From an uncultured Roseburia sp. (GTDB lineage Bacteria > Bacillota > Clostridia > Lachnospirales > Lachnospiraceae), in NCBI GenBank assembly GCA_947647505.1, contig CANSKO010000004.1, positions 62,001 to 126,000 of the forward strand: a DNA stretch of 64,000 bases, given 5' to 3'. Positions 9,418 to 15,327 of the stretch are shown here, piece after piece. Position 1 is the first letter of the stretch; the number at the start of each line of letters is the position of its first letter. Made by a program: the position numbers and the translations under genes. Below the pieces are notes generated by a model. The model saw only the letters and a program-made list of their open reading frames with translations, did no database searches and had not been told where the DNA came from.

Positions 9418-10447
9418 ATTGTTTGGCAGACTGTTCGGCAAATGTTGTATTGACGAGAGCGTCATATTCCGGACGCGCAGTCAGCTGATCGGATTCATCC
9501 AGGATATCAAGCAGCAGCGTGTAAGCGTCCTTCGTAAAGATCACGTCTGTTTTCCATGTATCCTGTGACTGATAGCGTTCTACGATCGTTGCGATCGTCT
9601 CGTTATCCGTATCCGGGAATTGCGGCGCAATCGCGGCGGCGATTTCTTCACTTGTGTGGTCATTTACATACTGCATGCCTTTCTGAAGCGCATCCGTAAA
9701 AGCCTGAATCATATCGGGATGCTCCTGGATATAGCTTTCTTTTGCAGAAAAGGCAGTGTATGGCACATAGCCGGAGTCTATGCCTAAGGAAGCGACGACG
9801 TAACCGGCGTTTTCTTTTTCCAGTGCGGTCGCCGAAGGTTCAAATTCCACAGTGAAATCAGCCTGCCCGCCGGAAAATGCCGCTGCGGTGGAGCCGAAAT
9901 CAATGCTCTGGTCGATGGAAAGATCCGTTGTGGGGTTGAGATTATTTTTCTTTAAAACGAATTCAAAGACCATTTCCGGCATACCTCCCGCTCTGCCGCC
10001 AAGCACGCTTTTTCCCTTCAGATCGCTCCATTTAAAGTTCTCCATCGGTTCCCTTGCTACAAGGAAATTTCCCGCGCGCTGCGTCAGCTGCGCAAAATTC
10101 AAAACGACGTCGGATGCGCCTTCGTTGTAGGTGTATACGGTGGTTTCCGGACCCATAAAGCCGATGTCGGCTTCGCCGGAGAGTACGGCCGTCATGGTTT
10201 TGTCGGCGCCAAATCCCGTTACAAGCGAAAGATCAATGCCGGCGTCTTTAAAATACCCTTCTTCCATCGCGACATACATCGGCGCATAAAAAATAGAATG
10301 CGCGACTTCATTCAAAATAACTTTTTCCAAAGATCCTTCCGTAGCGCCCTCCTTGTTTTTTGCGCAGCCGGCAAGCGTGGCAAGGAGAAGCGTCAGAAGA
10401 AGGAGCAGCGCAGGGACGCGTTTTTTGAAATGAGACTGAAATGACAA
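9416..10447 (-). CDS. ABC transporter substrate-binding lipoprotein (NMT1/SsuA-like)
   Basis: Extracellular binding lipoprotein of 343 residues. A type II signal peptide ends in the lipobox LAGC near residue 28. The mature protein resembles the NMT1/THI5-SsuA family used for sulfonates, nitrate or thiamine-pyrimidine precursors: YAPMYVAMEEGYFKDAGIDL, GFGADKTMTAVLSGEADIGFMGPE and GRAGGMPEM are visible. The start is TTG, preceded at 8 bases by GGAGG, and no in-frame ATG exists near it. No permease or ATPase gene is adjacent, so the transport partners must be elsewhere or lost. The substrate is uncertain. Confidence 0.85.
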   Translation of the reverse strand: MSFQSHFKKRVPALLLLLTLLLATLAGCAKNKEGATEGSLEKVILNEVAHSIFYAPMYVAMEEGYFKDAGIDLSLVTGFGADKTMTAVLSGEADIGFMGPETTVYTYNEGASDVVLNFAQLTQRAGNFLVAREPMENFKWSDLKGKSVLGGRAGGMPEMVFEFVLKKNNLNPTTDLSIDQSIDFGSTAAAFSGGQADFTVEFEPSATALEKENAGYVVASLGIDSGYVPYTAFSAKESYIQEHPDMIQAFTDALQKGMQYVNDHTSEEIAAAIAPQFPDTDNETIATIVERYQSQDTWKTDVIFTKDAYTLLLDILDESDQLTARPEYDALVNTTFAEQSAKQ

Positions 10448-10510
10448 CAGAAAGTCCTCCCTGAAATATTAGAATATGTTATAGCATATGATGCAGGGAG
10501 AAAAATGTGC

Positions 10511-10553
10511 AAAAAAACCATGCCCTTTCTTTTTCTCAGGAACGGGCATGGTT
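10511..10553 (-). terminator. terminator of the phage repressor operon
   Basis: On the minus strand AACCATGCCC pairs with GGGCATGGTT and a run of T follows. The stop codon of the small peptidase-like gene lies inside the loop side of this element. Confidence 0.85.
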
Positions 10554-10757
10554 TTCGAATTCAATTTCCTGAACGCTGTCTTTTTCAAAATCATGGCAGC
10601 CAATGTGCCGCAGGGCATGGCAGTATGCTTCCAGCTGTCTTTCATGGGATAATCGGGCATTGATGATAATCGTATAACTTGCATCTTCATTTGGAATGAC
10701 CATTTCTTCACCTGGCCCCGGAAAATTGACCAGAAAGACATGAATGTCAGGCGTCAT
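10536..10757 (-). CDS. small ImmA/IrrE-like phage protein with degenerate HExxH motif
   Basis: Short 73-residue protein coupled to the repressor gene by a 4-base ATGA overlap. It resembles the small proteins that often follow phage repressors and carry a single zinc-peptidase-like motif: the sequence runs NARLSHERQLEAYCHALRHI, then CHDFEKDSVQEIE. The motif here reads HALRH, so the glutamate usually at the second position is alanine. Both histidines and a later acidic residue remain. It may have lost peptidase activity and act only by binding the repressor. The family link is from memory and moderate in strength. Confidence 0.6.
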   Translation of the reverse strand: MTPDIHVFLVNFPGPGEEMVIPNEDASYTIIINARLSHERQLEAYCHALRHIGCHDFEKDSVQEIEFENHARS

Positions 10758-11131
10758 TCTTCATATCCCCTTTCTTTTCGCTTTAAAGCAAGCGCCATAT
10801 TGTGCAGAGCTTTTAAGTCGTCCGGCGCCATATCCCGCTGGACGCTGAAAAGGGCGCGCAGTTCCTTGTTTTCAAAGATCTCCTGCGCAACGGCCGCCGT
10901 TTCATCGTTTGTATAATATTGTCTGCCGCCAGCCTCTTTGTCTTCCCCCGTCATTAAATATTCCAGAGATACATGAAAATAATCGGCCAGCTTTTGTAAT
11001 TTATCCTGTTTGGGCGTGTATCTTCCCGCCTTCCAGTTGCTGATGGTAGAGGTCGTCAGGCCGGTTTCCTTACATACGCGGTAAGGGGTGACGCCTCGCT
11101 TAGAGCAGAGTTTTTCGAAAATATCGTACAT
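10754..11131 (-). CDS. XRE-family (cI-like) phage repressor
   Basis: DNA-binding protein of 125 residues. The N-terminal helix-turn-helix covers about residues 5-60 (YRVCKETGLTTSTISNWKAGRY, then KLQKLADYFHVSLEYLMTG), the standard XRE pattern, and is followed by a short acidic C-terminal region without a LexA-like autoprotease domain. It is transcribed away from the activator gene, the classic repressor position, and shares an operon with the peptidase-like gene. It probably binds the repeated sites at 11181-11345. Confidence 0.88.
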   Translation of the reverse strand: MYDIFEKLCSKRGVTPYRVCKETGLTTSTISNWKAGRYTPKQDKLQKLADYFHVSLEYLMTGEDKEAGGRQYYTNDETAAVAQEIFENKELRALFSVQRDMAPDDLKALHNMALALKRKERGYEE

Positions 11132-11174
11132 GGGACACCTCGTAATCTAAGTTTGAAAAATAAGCGAATACCTA

Positions 11175-11203
11175 TTGACTGGCTTAGAAATCAATGCTAT
11201 AGT
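11175..11203 (+). promoter_or_regulatory. early promoter of the tailocin, with operator in its spacer
   Basis: TTGACT, exactly 17 bases, then TATAGT. The spacer itself is GGCTTAGAAATCA plus four bases, and this 13-mer recurs in inverted form downstream, so the promoter would be blocked by a protein binding there. It reads towards the ArpU-like gene. Confidence 0.7.
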
Positions 11204-11345
11204 ACAAACAAGGTTTTGATTTCAAAGCCATAAAAGCCTGTGCATTTTTCTGCAACGGCATGAAAACTGGCATTTTTCAGTGGAATTGCAACAGTGTGCA
11301 GGACAATGCCGACATGCAACGCTTTTGTTTATTATATTTGAAATC
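11181..11345. promoter_or_regulatory. candidate repressor operators (three sites)
   Basis: Site 1 is GGCTTAGAAATCA at 11181-11193. Site 2 is TGATTTCAAAGCC at 11217-11229, the reverse complement of site 1 with one mismatch. Site 3 is TTTGAAATC at 11337-11345. The shared core is TTWGAAATC. The rest of the 280-base divergent gap holds no convincing gene. Confidence 0.55.
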
Positions 11346-11411
11346 TTAGCTAATGTCAATCAAAAAACAGCTGCGCGCCGTATCAGTCGGCCGGCGGAAA
11401 GAGGGTGGAAT

Positions 11412-11867
11412 ATGGAAAGACAAAGCATGGAGGACAGGCAGGATGTACAGCGTCAGAAGGAAGAGAAAAAAGAATATCTGCTCGGTTACAGGAAGTACAG
11501 GCAGCAGGCGAAGCGCCTGGAGGAACAGCTCGCGGAGCTTAAGATGGGGAAGGCTCTTCCAAAGGTGATCCTTTCGGGGATGCCGGGCGCAAAGAATCAG
11601 AAGGATCTGTCGGATTATATTGTGCGGTGCGATGGCCTGATCGGACAGATCATGGAAGCGCGTAAAAATGCGCTGGAGCAATTTGCGGACGTGCAGCGTC
11701 AGATTGAAAGCATGGAGGATGAGACGGAAAAGACGCTGCTTACGCTGCGCTATCTGAGAAACTGGAAATGGAACGATATTGCCTTTGAAATTGGCGTGGA
11801 GTGGACGCATGTACATAGAATTCACGGAAAAGCATTGATGCATTTAAAAATAGAAAAGAGGGTATAG
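11412..11867 (+). CDS. ArpU/DUF1492-like phage late transcription activator
   Basis: Protein of 151 residues with an N-terminal charged coiled-coil region, a middle SGMPGAKNQKDLSDYIVRCDGLI segment typical of ArpU/DUF1492 phage proteins, and a C-terminal sigma-region-4-like helix-turn-helix (LLTLRYLRNWKWNDIAFEIGVEWTHVHRIHGKAL). Such proteins activate late promoters of prophages and tailocins. I chose ATG 11412, which has a GAGGGTGG site; a longer frame upstream has no ribosome-binding site. Its position between the early promoter and the structural operon fits an activator of that operon. Confidence 0.82.
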   Translation: MERQSMEDRQDVQRQKEEKKEYLLGYRKYRQQAKRLEEQLAELKMGKALPKVILSGMPGAKNQKDLSDYIVRCDGLIGQIMEARKNALEQFADVQRQIESMEDETEKTLLTLRYLRNWKWNDIAFEIGVEWTHVHRIHGKALMHLKIEKRV

Positions 11868-11871
11868 AATG

Positions 11872-11883
11872 GAACATATGTTC
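11872..11883. promoter_or_regulatory. LexA/DinR-type SOS box
   Basis: GAAC-ATAT-GTTC is a perfect 12-bp palindrome matching the Gram-positive LexA consensus GAAC-N4-GTTC. A TATATT at 11889-11894 would be the -10 element, placing the box in the spacer of a promoter with a weak -35. It sits 5 bases after the activator gene and before the structural genes. The following stretch to 12114 has only short, unconvincing open frames and presumably is the late promoter and leader region. Confidence 0.65.
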
Positions 11884-12114
11884 TGTGTTATATTGTATCA
11901 TGCAAAGAAACATAAGAAATGAAATACGTTTTCATACGGGCTGCGCAAAGAGAATACAAGAGGTCGTACATGGAAAACGATTTCATGCGAAGAGGTGTCT
12001 TTTGCGGAAACGGAATGGGAAAAGCAGACGCAGGATGGCGCTTGCGCTGCTTTTCCACACGGTTTGGAGAGGAGGTGGAGAATACGGTGAAAAAATACGG
12101 GGAGGTGCGTGCGG

Positions 12115-12540
12115 ATGATAAATGCAACGATAGAAGCCATCCGAACTGCCTTGCATAAGGAATTTGGCGACGCTTACGCGGTAATCAGCGAAGGCGGCAT
12201 GCAGGATCTGAAAGGGCCCTGCTTTTTTATTTCCTGCAAGCATACGGCGTTCAAACAGATGGCTGGCAGAAAGTATTTTCGGAAAAATCAGTATTTTATC
12301 CGACACGTTCCGGAACCGGAACATGCCAGAAACGGATGTTATGCGGCGGCGGAGCGCATGTTTTCCTGTCTGGAGTACGTTGCGGTTTCAGACGCGCTTT
12401 TGCATGGGACTTCTATGGAGTGTGAAATGGAAGAAGGCGGCACGCTTTTATTTTACGTAAATTATGACTTTTTTACGCAAAAGAGGCAGGAAGAGACATG
12501 TATGGAAACGGCAGAAATCAGAAATCAGGTGAAAGAGTAG
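12115..12540 (+). CDS. phage tail terminator/completion protein (DUF6838-like)
   Basis: Protein of 141 residues that would cap the tail tube and stop its growth. The start INATIEAIRTALHKEFGDAYAV and the segment LKGPCFFISC resemble Firmicute tail terminator proteins found just before the sheath gene. ATG 12115 lies 9 bases after GGGGAGG. In tailocins the tail terminator is the last component at the end where a phage head would join. The family call is by resemblance and position. Confidence 0.7.
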   Translation: MINATIEAIRTALHKEFGDAYAVISEGGMQDLKGPCFFISCKHTAFKQMAGRKYFRKNQYFIRHVPEPEHARNGCYAAAERMFSCLEYVAVSDALLHGTSMECEMEEGGTLLFYVNYDFFTQKRQEETCMETAEIRNQVKE

Positions 12541-12738
12541 GTGAGAAATTTGGCGGAGACGACAAAAAACGGACAGAAAAAGGAAAAAGCAGTTTATGCA
12601 AAGGAGCAGATTCTCGCATCAAAGCGCTTCCGGAACCGAAGCGACCTTCTGGATGCGCTTCTGGAAGAAGGGAAAAGCTATACGCTGGAAGAGGCGGAAA
12701 AGAGGATCGAAACATATCTGAAAGGAAGGGTGAGCTAA
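12541..12738 (+). CDS. small conserved phage protein preceding the sheath gene
   Basis: Product of 65 residues, lysine-rich at the N-terminus and then a helical domain (YAKEQILASKRFRNRSDLLD followed by ALLEEGKSYTLEEAEKRIE). Similar small proteins occupy this slot before tail sheath genes in clostridial prophages; no function is established. The GTG at 12541 abuts the previous stop. A TTG at 12550 is an alternative start because AGGTGAG lies just before it. Confidence 0.6.
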   Translation: MRNLAETTKNGQKKEKAVYAKEQILASKRFRNRSDLLDALLEEGKSYTLEEAEKRIETYLKGRVS

Positions 12739-14076
12739 ATGGCATTAGGCGGAGGAACATTTATGACGCAGAACAAGACGCTGCCGGGATCTTACATCAA
12801 TTTTGTATCGGTGGCTTCGGCAAGCGCGAGCCTGTCTGAGCGGGGCATTGCAACGATGCCTCTGGTTTTGGACTGGGGCGTGGAAGGAGAGCTGTTTACG
12901 GTAACGCGGGAGGAGTTTTTGAAAAACTCCCTGAAAATATTTGGATATCCTTATGGCAGCGCAAAATTAAAGGGATTGCGCGATCTGTTTTTGGGCGCGG
13001 GGGTTTTGCATGCGTACCGTTTGAACGGAGGCGGCGCAAAAGCCTCCTGCAGCGCAGCGACGGCTCTTTACAGCGGAGAGAGGGGCAATGCCATACGGCT
13101 TGTGATTCGGGCAAATGCAGATCAGACGAGCTGTTATGACGTTATGACCTATCTGGATACGACGCTTGTGGATACGCAGACCGTATCTGCGGCAGGAGAG
13201 TTAAAAGCAAATGATTTTGTCGTATTTCGTTCGGAGTATGCGCTGGAAGCGACGGCGGGAATGCCTCTGACCGGCGGTACGAACGGAGAAGTGGACGGAA
13301 ACGCGTATCAGGATTATCTGGATAAGGCAGAGGCCTTCCGTTTCCATACAATGGGCGTTGTGACGACGGATGAGACGACGAAGCGTCTGTTTGCGGCGTA
13401 TGTGAAAAGAATGCGCAATGAGGTTGGCGTCAAGTTTCAGCTTGTGCTGTATCAGTTCCCGTCAGCCGATGATATGGGCGTGATCAGCGTAAAAAACAAA
13501 TGCGTCGATGGCAGGACTGTAACGGAAGAAAAAACGGATGATCCAAAGGAAGCTTCGCTCGTGTACTGGGTAACGGGCGCGCAGGCAGGATGTCCGGTAA
13601 ACCGGTCGTGCCAGAATATGACATATGATGGAGAATGTGAGGCGGAGGTTCACTTTACGCAGACGGAGCTTGCAGACGCCATGCGTGCGGGAGAATTTGT
13701 GCTGCACAGGGTCAACGAGGATATCCGCGTGCTGGCCGATGTGAATACGATGGTAACGACGACGGACGTCTGCGGCGATATTTTTAAGGAAAATCAGACG
13801 GTACGCGTGATCGATCAGCTTGCAAATGACGACGCGGCGCTGTTTCAGAAAAAATATCTTGGCGTTGTTCCAAATGATGCGGCTGGTCGGACGGCGCTGT
13901 GGATGGATCTGGTAAAAATCCGACAGGCGCTGCAAAACATCCGGGCAATTGAAAATTTTTCGGAAACGGACGTAACGGTGGAACCGGGCGAGAGCAGGAA
14001 ATCCGTTGTTGTAAACGGAAGCATTACCATTATAAACGCGATGTCAAAATTGTACATGACGGTAACGGTAGCGTAA
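12739..14076 (+). CDS. phage tail sheath protein (XkdK-like)
   Basis: Contractile sheath subunit of 445 residues. It starts with the typical LPGSYINFVSVASASASLSE and GIATMPLVLDWG, then the GYPYGSAKLKGLRDLFLGAG and LYSGERGNAIRL segments seen in PBSX-type sheaths, and ends in the conserved NAMSKLYMTVTVA domain involved in subunit interlocking. The presence of a sheath makes the particle R-type (contractile) rather than F-type. Tube gene follows after 18 bases. Confidence 0.92.
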   Translation: MALGGGTFMTQNKTLPGSYINFVSVASASASLSERGIATMPLVLDWGVEGELFTVTREEFLKNSLKIFGYPYGSAKLKGLRDLFLGAGVLHAYRLNGGGAKASCSAATALYSGERGNAIRLVIRANADQTSCYDVMTYLDTTLVDTQTVSAAGELKANDFVVFRSEYALEATAGMPLTGGTNGEVDGNAYQDYLDKAEAFRFHTMGVVTTDETTKRLFAAYVKRMRNEVGVKFQLVLYQFPSADDMGVISVKNKCVDGRTVTEEKTDDPKEASLVYWVTGAQAGCPVNRSCQNMTYDGECEAEVHFTQTELADAMRAGEFVLHRVNEDIRVLADVNTMVTTTDVCGDIFKENQTVRVIDQLANDDAALFQKKYLGVVPNDAAGRTALWMDLVKIRQALQNIRAIENFSETDVTVEPGESRKSVVVNGSITIINAMSKLYMTVTVA

Positions 14077-14094
14077 AGAAGGAGGAAGAGACGT

Positions 14095-14595
14095 ATGGCA
14101 GAAGGAGCGACGAATGTGACAATGCTTGCGAAAGACGCGCTGTCCGCGGGACTGGCAGAATGCTATGTGACGATTGACGGGAAGCGGTATAATTTTATGC
14201 AGGCAATTAATATTGAAGTGAAGTTTGAAAAGACGAAAACGGAAGTGCCGATTCTTGGAAGAACGGGAAAAGGAAATAAGGCGACCGGATGGAAAGGAAC
14301 CGGTTCCGCTACGGCGCATTATAATACCAGCATTTTCCGCAGGATGATGGAGGAATACAAAAATACGGGACAGGATGTGTATTTCGAAATGCAGATTATC
14401 AATGCGGATCCGACCAGCGGCGCAGGGAAGCAGGAAGTTATCCTGACAGACTGCAACATCAACGGAGGGATTCTTGCGAAATTCGATGCGGACGCAGAGT
14501 ATCTGGATGAAGAATTTGAATTTACGTTTGAGGACTTTTCCATTCCGACGCCGTTTCAGGAGCTGACGGGATTTGAAATGGCGGAAGGCGCATAA
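14095..14595 (+). CDS. phage tail tube protein (XkdM-like)
   Basis: Inner tube subunit of 166 residues. YVTIDGKRYNFMQAINIEVK and VPILGRTGKGNKATGWKGTG followed by ATAHYNTSIFRRMMEEY are characteristic of XkdM-type tubes. A GGAGGAAGAG ribosome-binding site precedes ATG 14095. It lies directly behind the sheath gene, and a hairpin with a T-run follows it. Confidence 0.92.
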   Translation: MAEGATNVTMLAKDALSAGLAECYVTIDGKRYNFMQAINIEVKFEKTKTEVPILGRTGKGNKATGWKGTGSATAHYNTSIFRRMMEEYKNTGQDVYFEMQIINADPTSGAGKQEVILTDCNINGGILAKFDADAEYLDEEFEFTFEDFSIPTPFQELTGFEMAEGA

Positions 14596-14635
14596 GGATA
14601 ATGCTCTGGAAGTTTATAAAGCAATTAAAAGCGGG

Positions 14636-14667
14636 AAAAGAGAGTTTGGAAACAGGCTCTCTTTTTT
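14636..14667 (+). terminator. in-operon terminator-like hairpin after tube gene
   Basis: AAAAGAGAG pairs perfectly with CTCTCTTTT across a 12-base loop, and the downstream arm runs into six T. Genes downstream belong to the same particle, so it must be leaky or antiterminated. Confidence 0.65.
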
Positions 14668-14704
14668 GTTGCCACAGATACAAGAAGAAAGAGAGGATGC
14701 AGGA

Positions 14705-15136
14705 ATGTCAAAATTTTCATTATTTATGAGAGAAAACAAAACGGTAAGAGAAAACGAAAAGTATGCGCCGACGAAGAGCCTTTTGGATGGAAGCGGTAAG
14801 CCGCTTGCGTGGGAGTTTCAGCACATCTCATCCAAAGAAAACGAGAATATTCGGGAAAGCAGCACAATGGAGGTGCAGGTCAAAGGGAAGCCAAACGTAT
14901 TTCGGCCAAAGTTAAACAGCTCGCAGTATCTTTCCAGGATGATTGTGGCTTCTACGGTGTTTCCGGATTTATACGATAAGGAATTGCAGGATTCCTATGG
15001 CGTTATGACGCCGGAGGAGCTTGTTTTCGCTATGGTGGATGATCCGGGTGAATACAACAGCCTCTGTGAGTGGCTGCAGAAATTTCAGGGATTTACAAGA
15101 ACGTTTGAGGAAAAGGTGGATGAAGCAAAAAACTGA
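14705..15136 (+). CDS. tail assembly chaperone, zero-frame product (XkdN-like)
   Basis: Protein of 143 residues resembling XkdN. The sequence includes ENEKYAPTKSLLDGSGKPLAW and the C-terminal LVFAMVDDPGEYNSLCEWLQ segment. These chaperones coat the tape measure during tail assembly and are absent from the final particle. ATG 14705 follows a GAGAGGATGCAGGA region. The final codons GCA AAA AAC TGA contain a slippery heptamer, so part of the ribosomes probably continue in the -1 frame. Confidence 0.82.
   Translation: MSKFSLFMRENKTVRENEKYAPTKSLLDGSGKPLAWEFQHISSKENENIRESSTMEVQVKGKPNVFRPKLNSSQYLSRMIVASTVFPDLYDKELQDSYGVMTPEELVFAMVDDPGEYNSLCEWLQKFQGFTRTFEEKVDEAKN
15127..15133 (+). other. programmed -1 ribosomal frameshift site
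   Basis: A AAA AAC in the zero frame is a canonical X XXY YYZ heptamer, directly before the TGA stop. AGGTGG at 15114-15119 lies 7 bases upstream, where an internal Shine-Dalgarno stimulates -1 slippage. The -1 frame stays open to 15327. Confidence 0.8.
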
Positions 15137-15327
15137 TAAAAGAAGGGGATGCGGAAGCGAATTTTGCTTACTATGCCCTTCTGAAACTACATATTCTGCC
15201 GTCTGTTTTTCTGGAAATGGACGAGCAGGAAAAGGCGTTTGTCATCGGTTCCATTCAGATGAAGATCGAACAGGATAGAAAAGAAGAGAAGCGAATGAAA
15301 TCGGCTTCCAGGAAGAGAGGGAGGTGA
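15133..15327 (+). CDS. tail assembly chaperone, -1 frame extension
   Basis: Reached only by frameshifting from the gene that starts at 14705; the fused product would be about 207 residues. The extension of 64 residues reads LIKEGDAEANFAYYALLKLH, then ILPSVFLEMDEQEKAFVIGS and a charged tail. The DEQEKAFVIGSIQMKIE stretch is typical of the second chaperone frame in Firmicute phages, the counterpart of lambda T in G-GT. It has no start codon or ribosome-binding site of its own, and its stop overlaps the tape measure start. Confidence 0.75.
   Translation: MIKEGDAEANFAYYALLKLHILPSVFLEMDEQEKAFVIGSIQMKIEQDRKEEKRMKSASRKRGR

Noticed and set aside
10448-10535. TPP riboswitch before the NMT1-like binding protein gene
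   Set aside because: The space to the upstream terminator is too short and the conserved TPP core is not present.
10469-10741. Alternative 90-codon frame over the small peptidase-like gene
   Set aside because: It runs through the terminator hairpin, and the other frame has the ATGA coupling to the repressor and a recognisable motif.
10536-11131. Toxin-antitoxin pair (XRE protein plus small peptidase-like protein)
   Set aside because: The divergent early promoter, operators and adjoining tail genes fit a phage repressor and its partner better.
11885-12158. Two overlapping small open frames between the activator and tail terminator genes
   Set aside because: Cys/Arg-rich products with no family resemblance; the stretch fits a promoter and leader region better. 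One could still be a real small gene.
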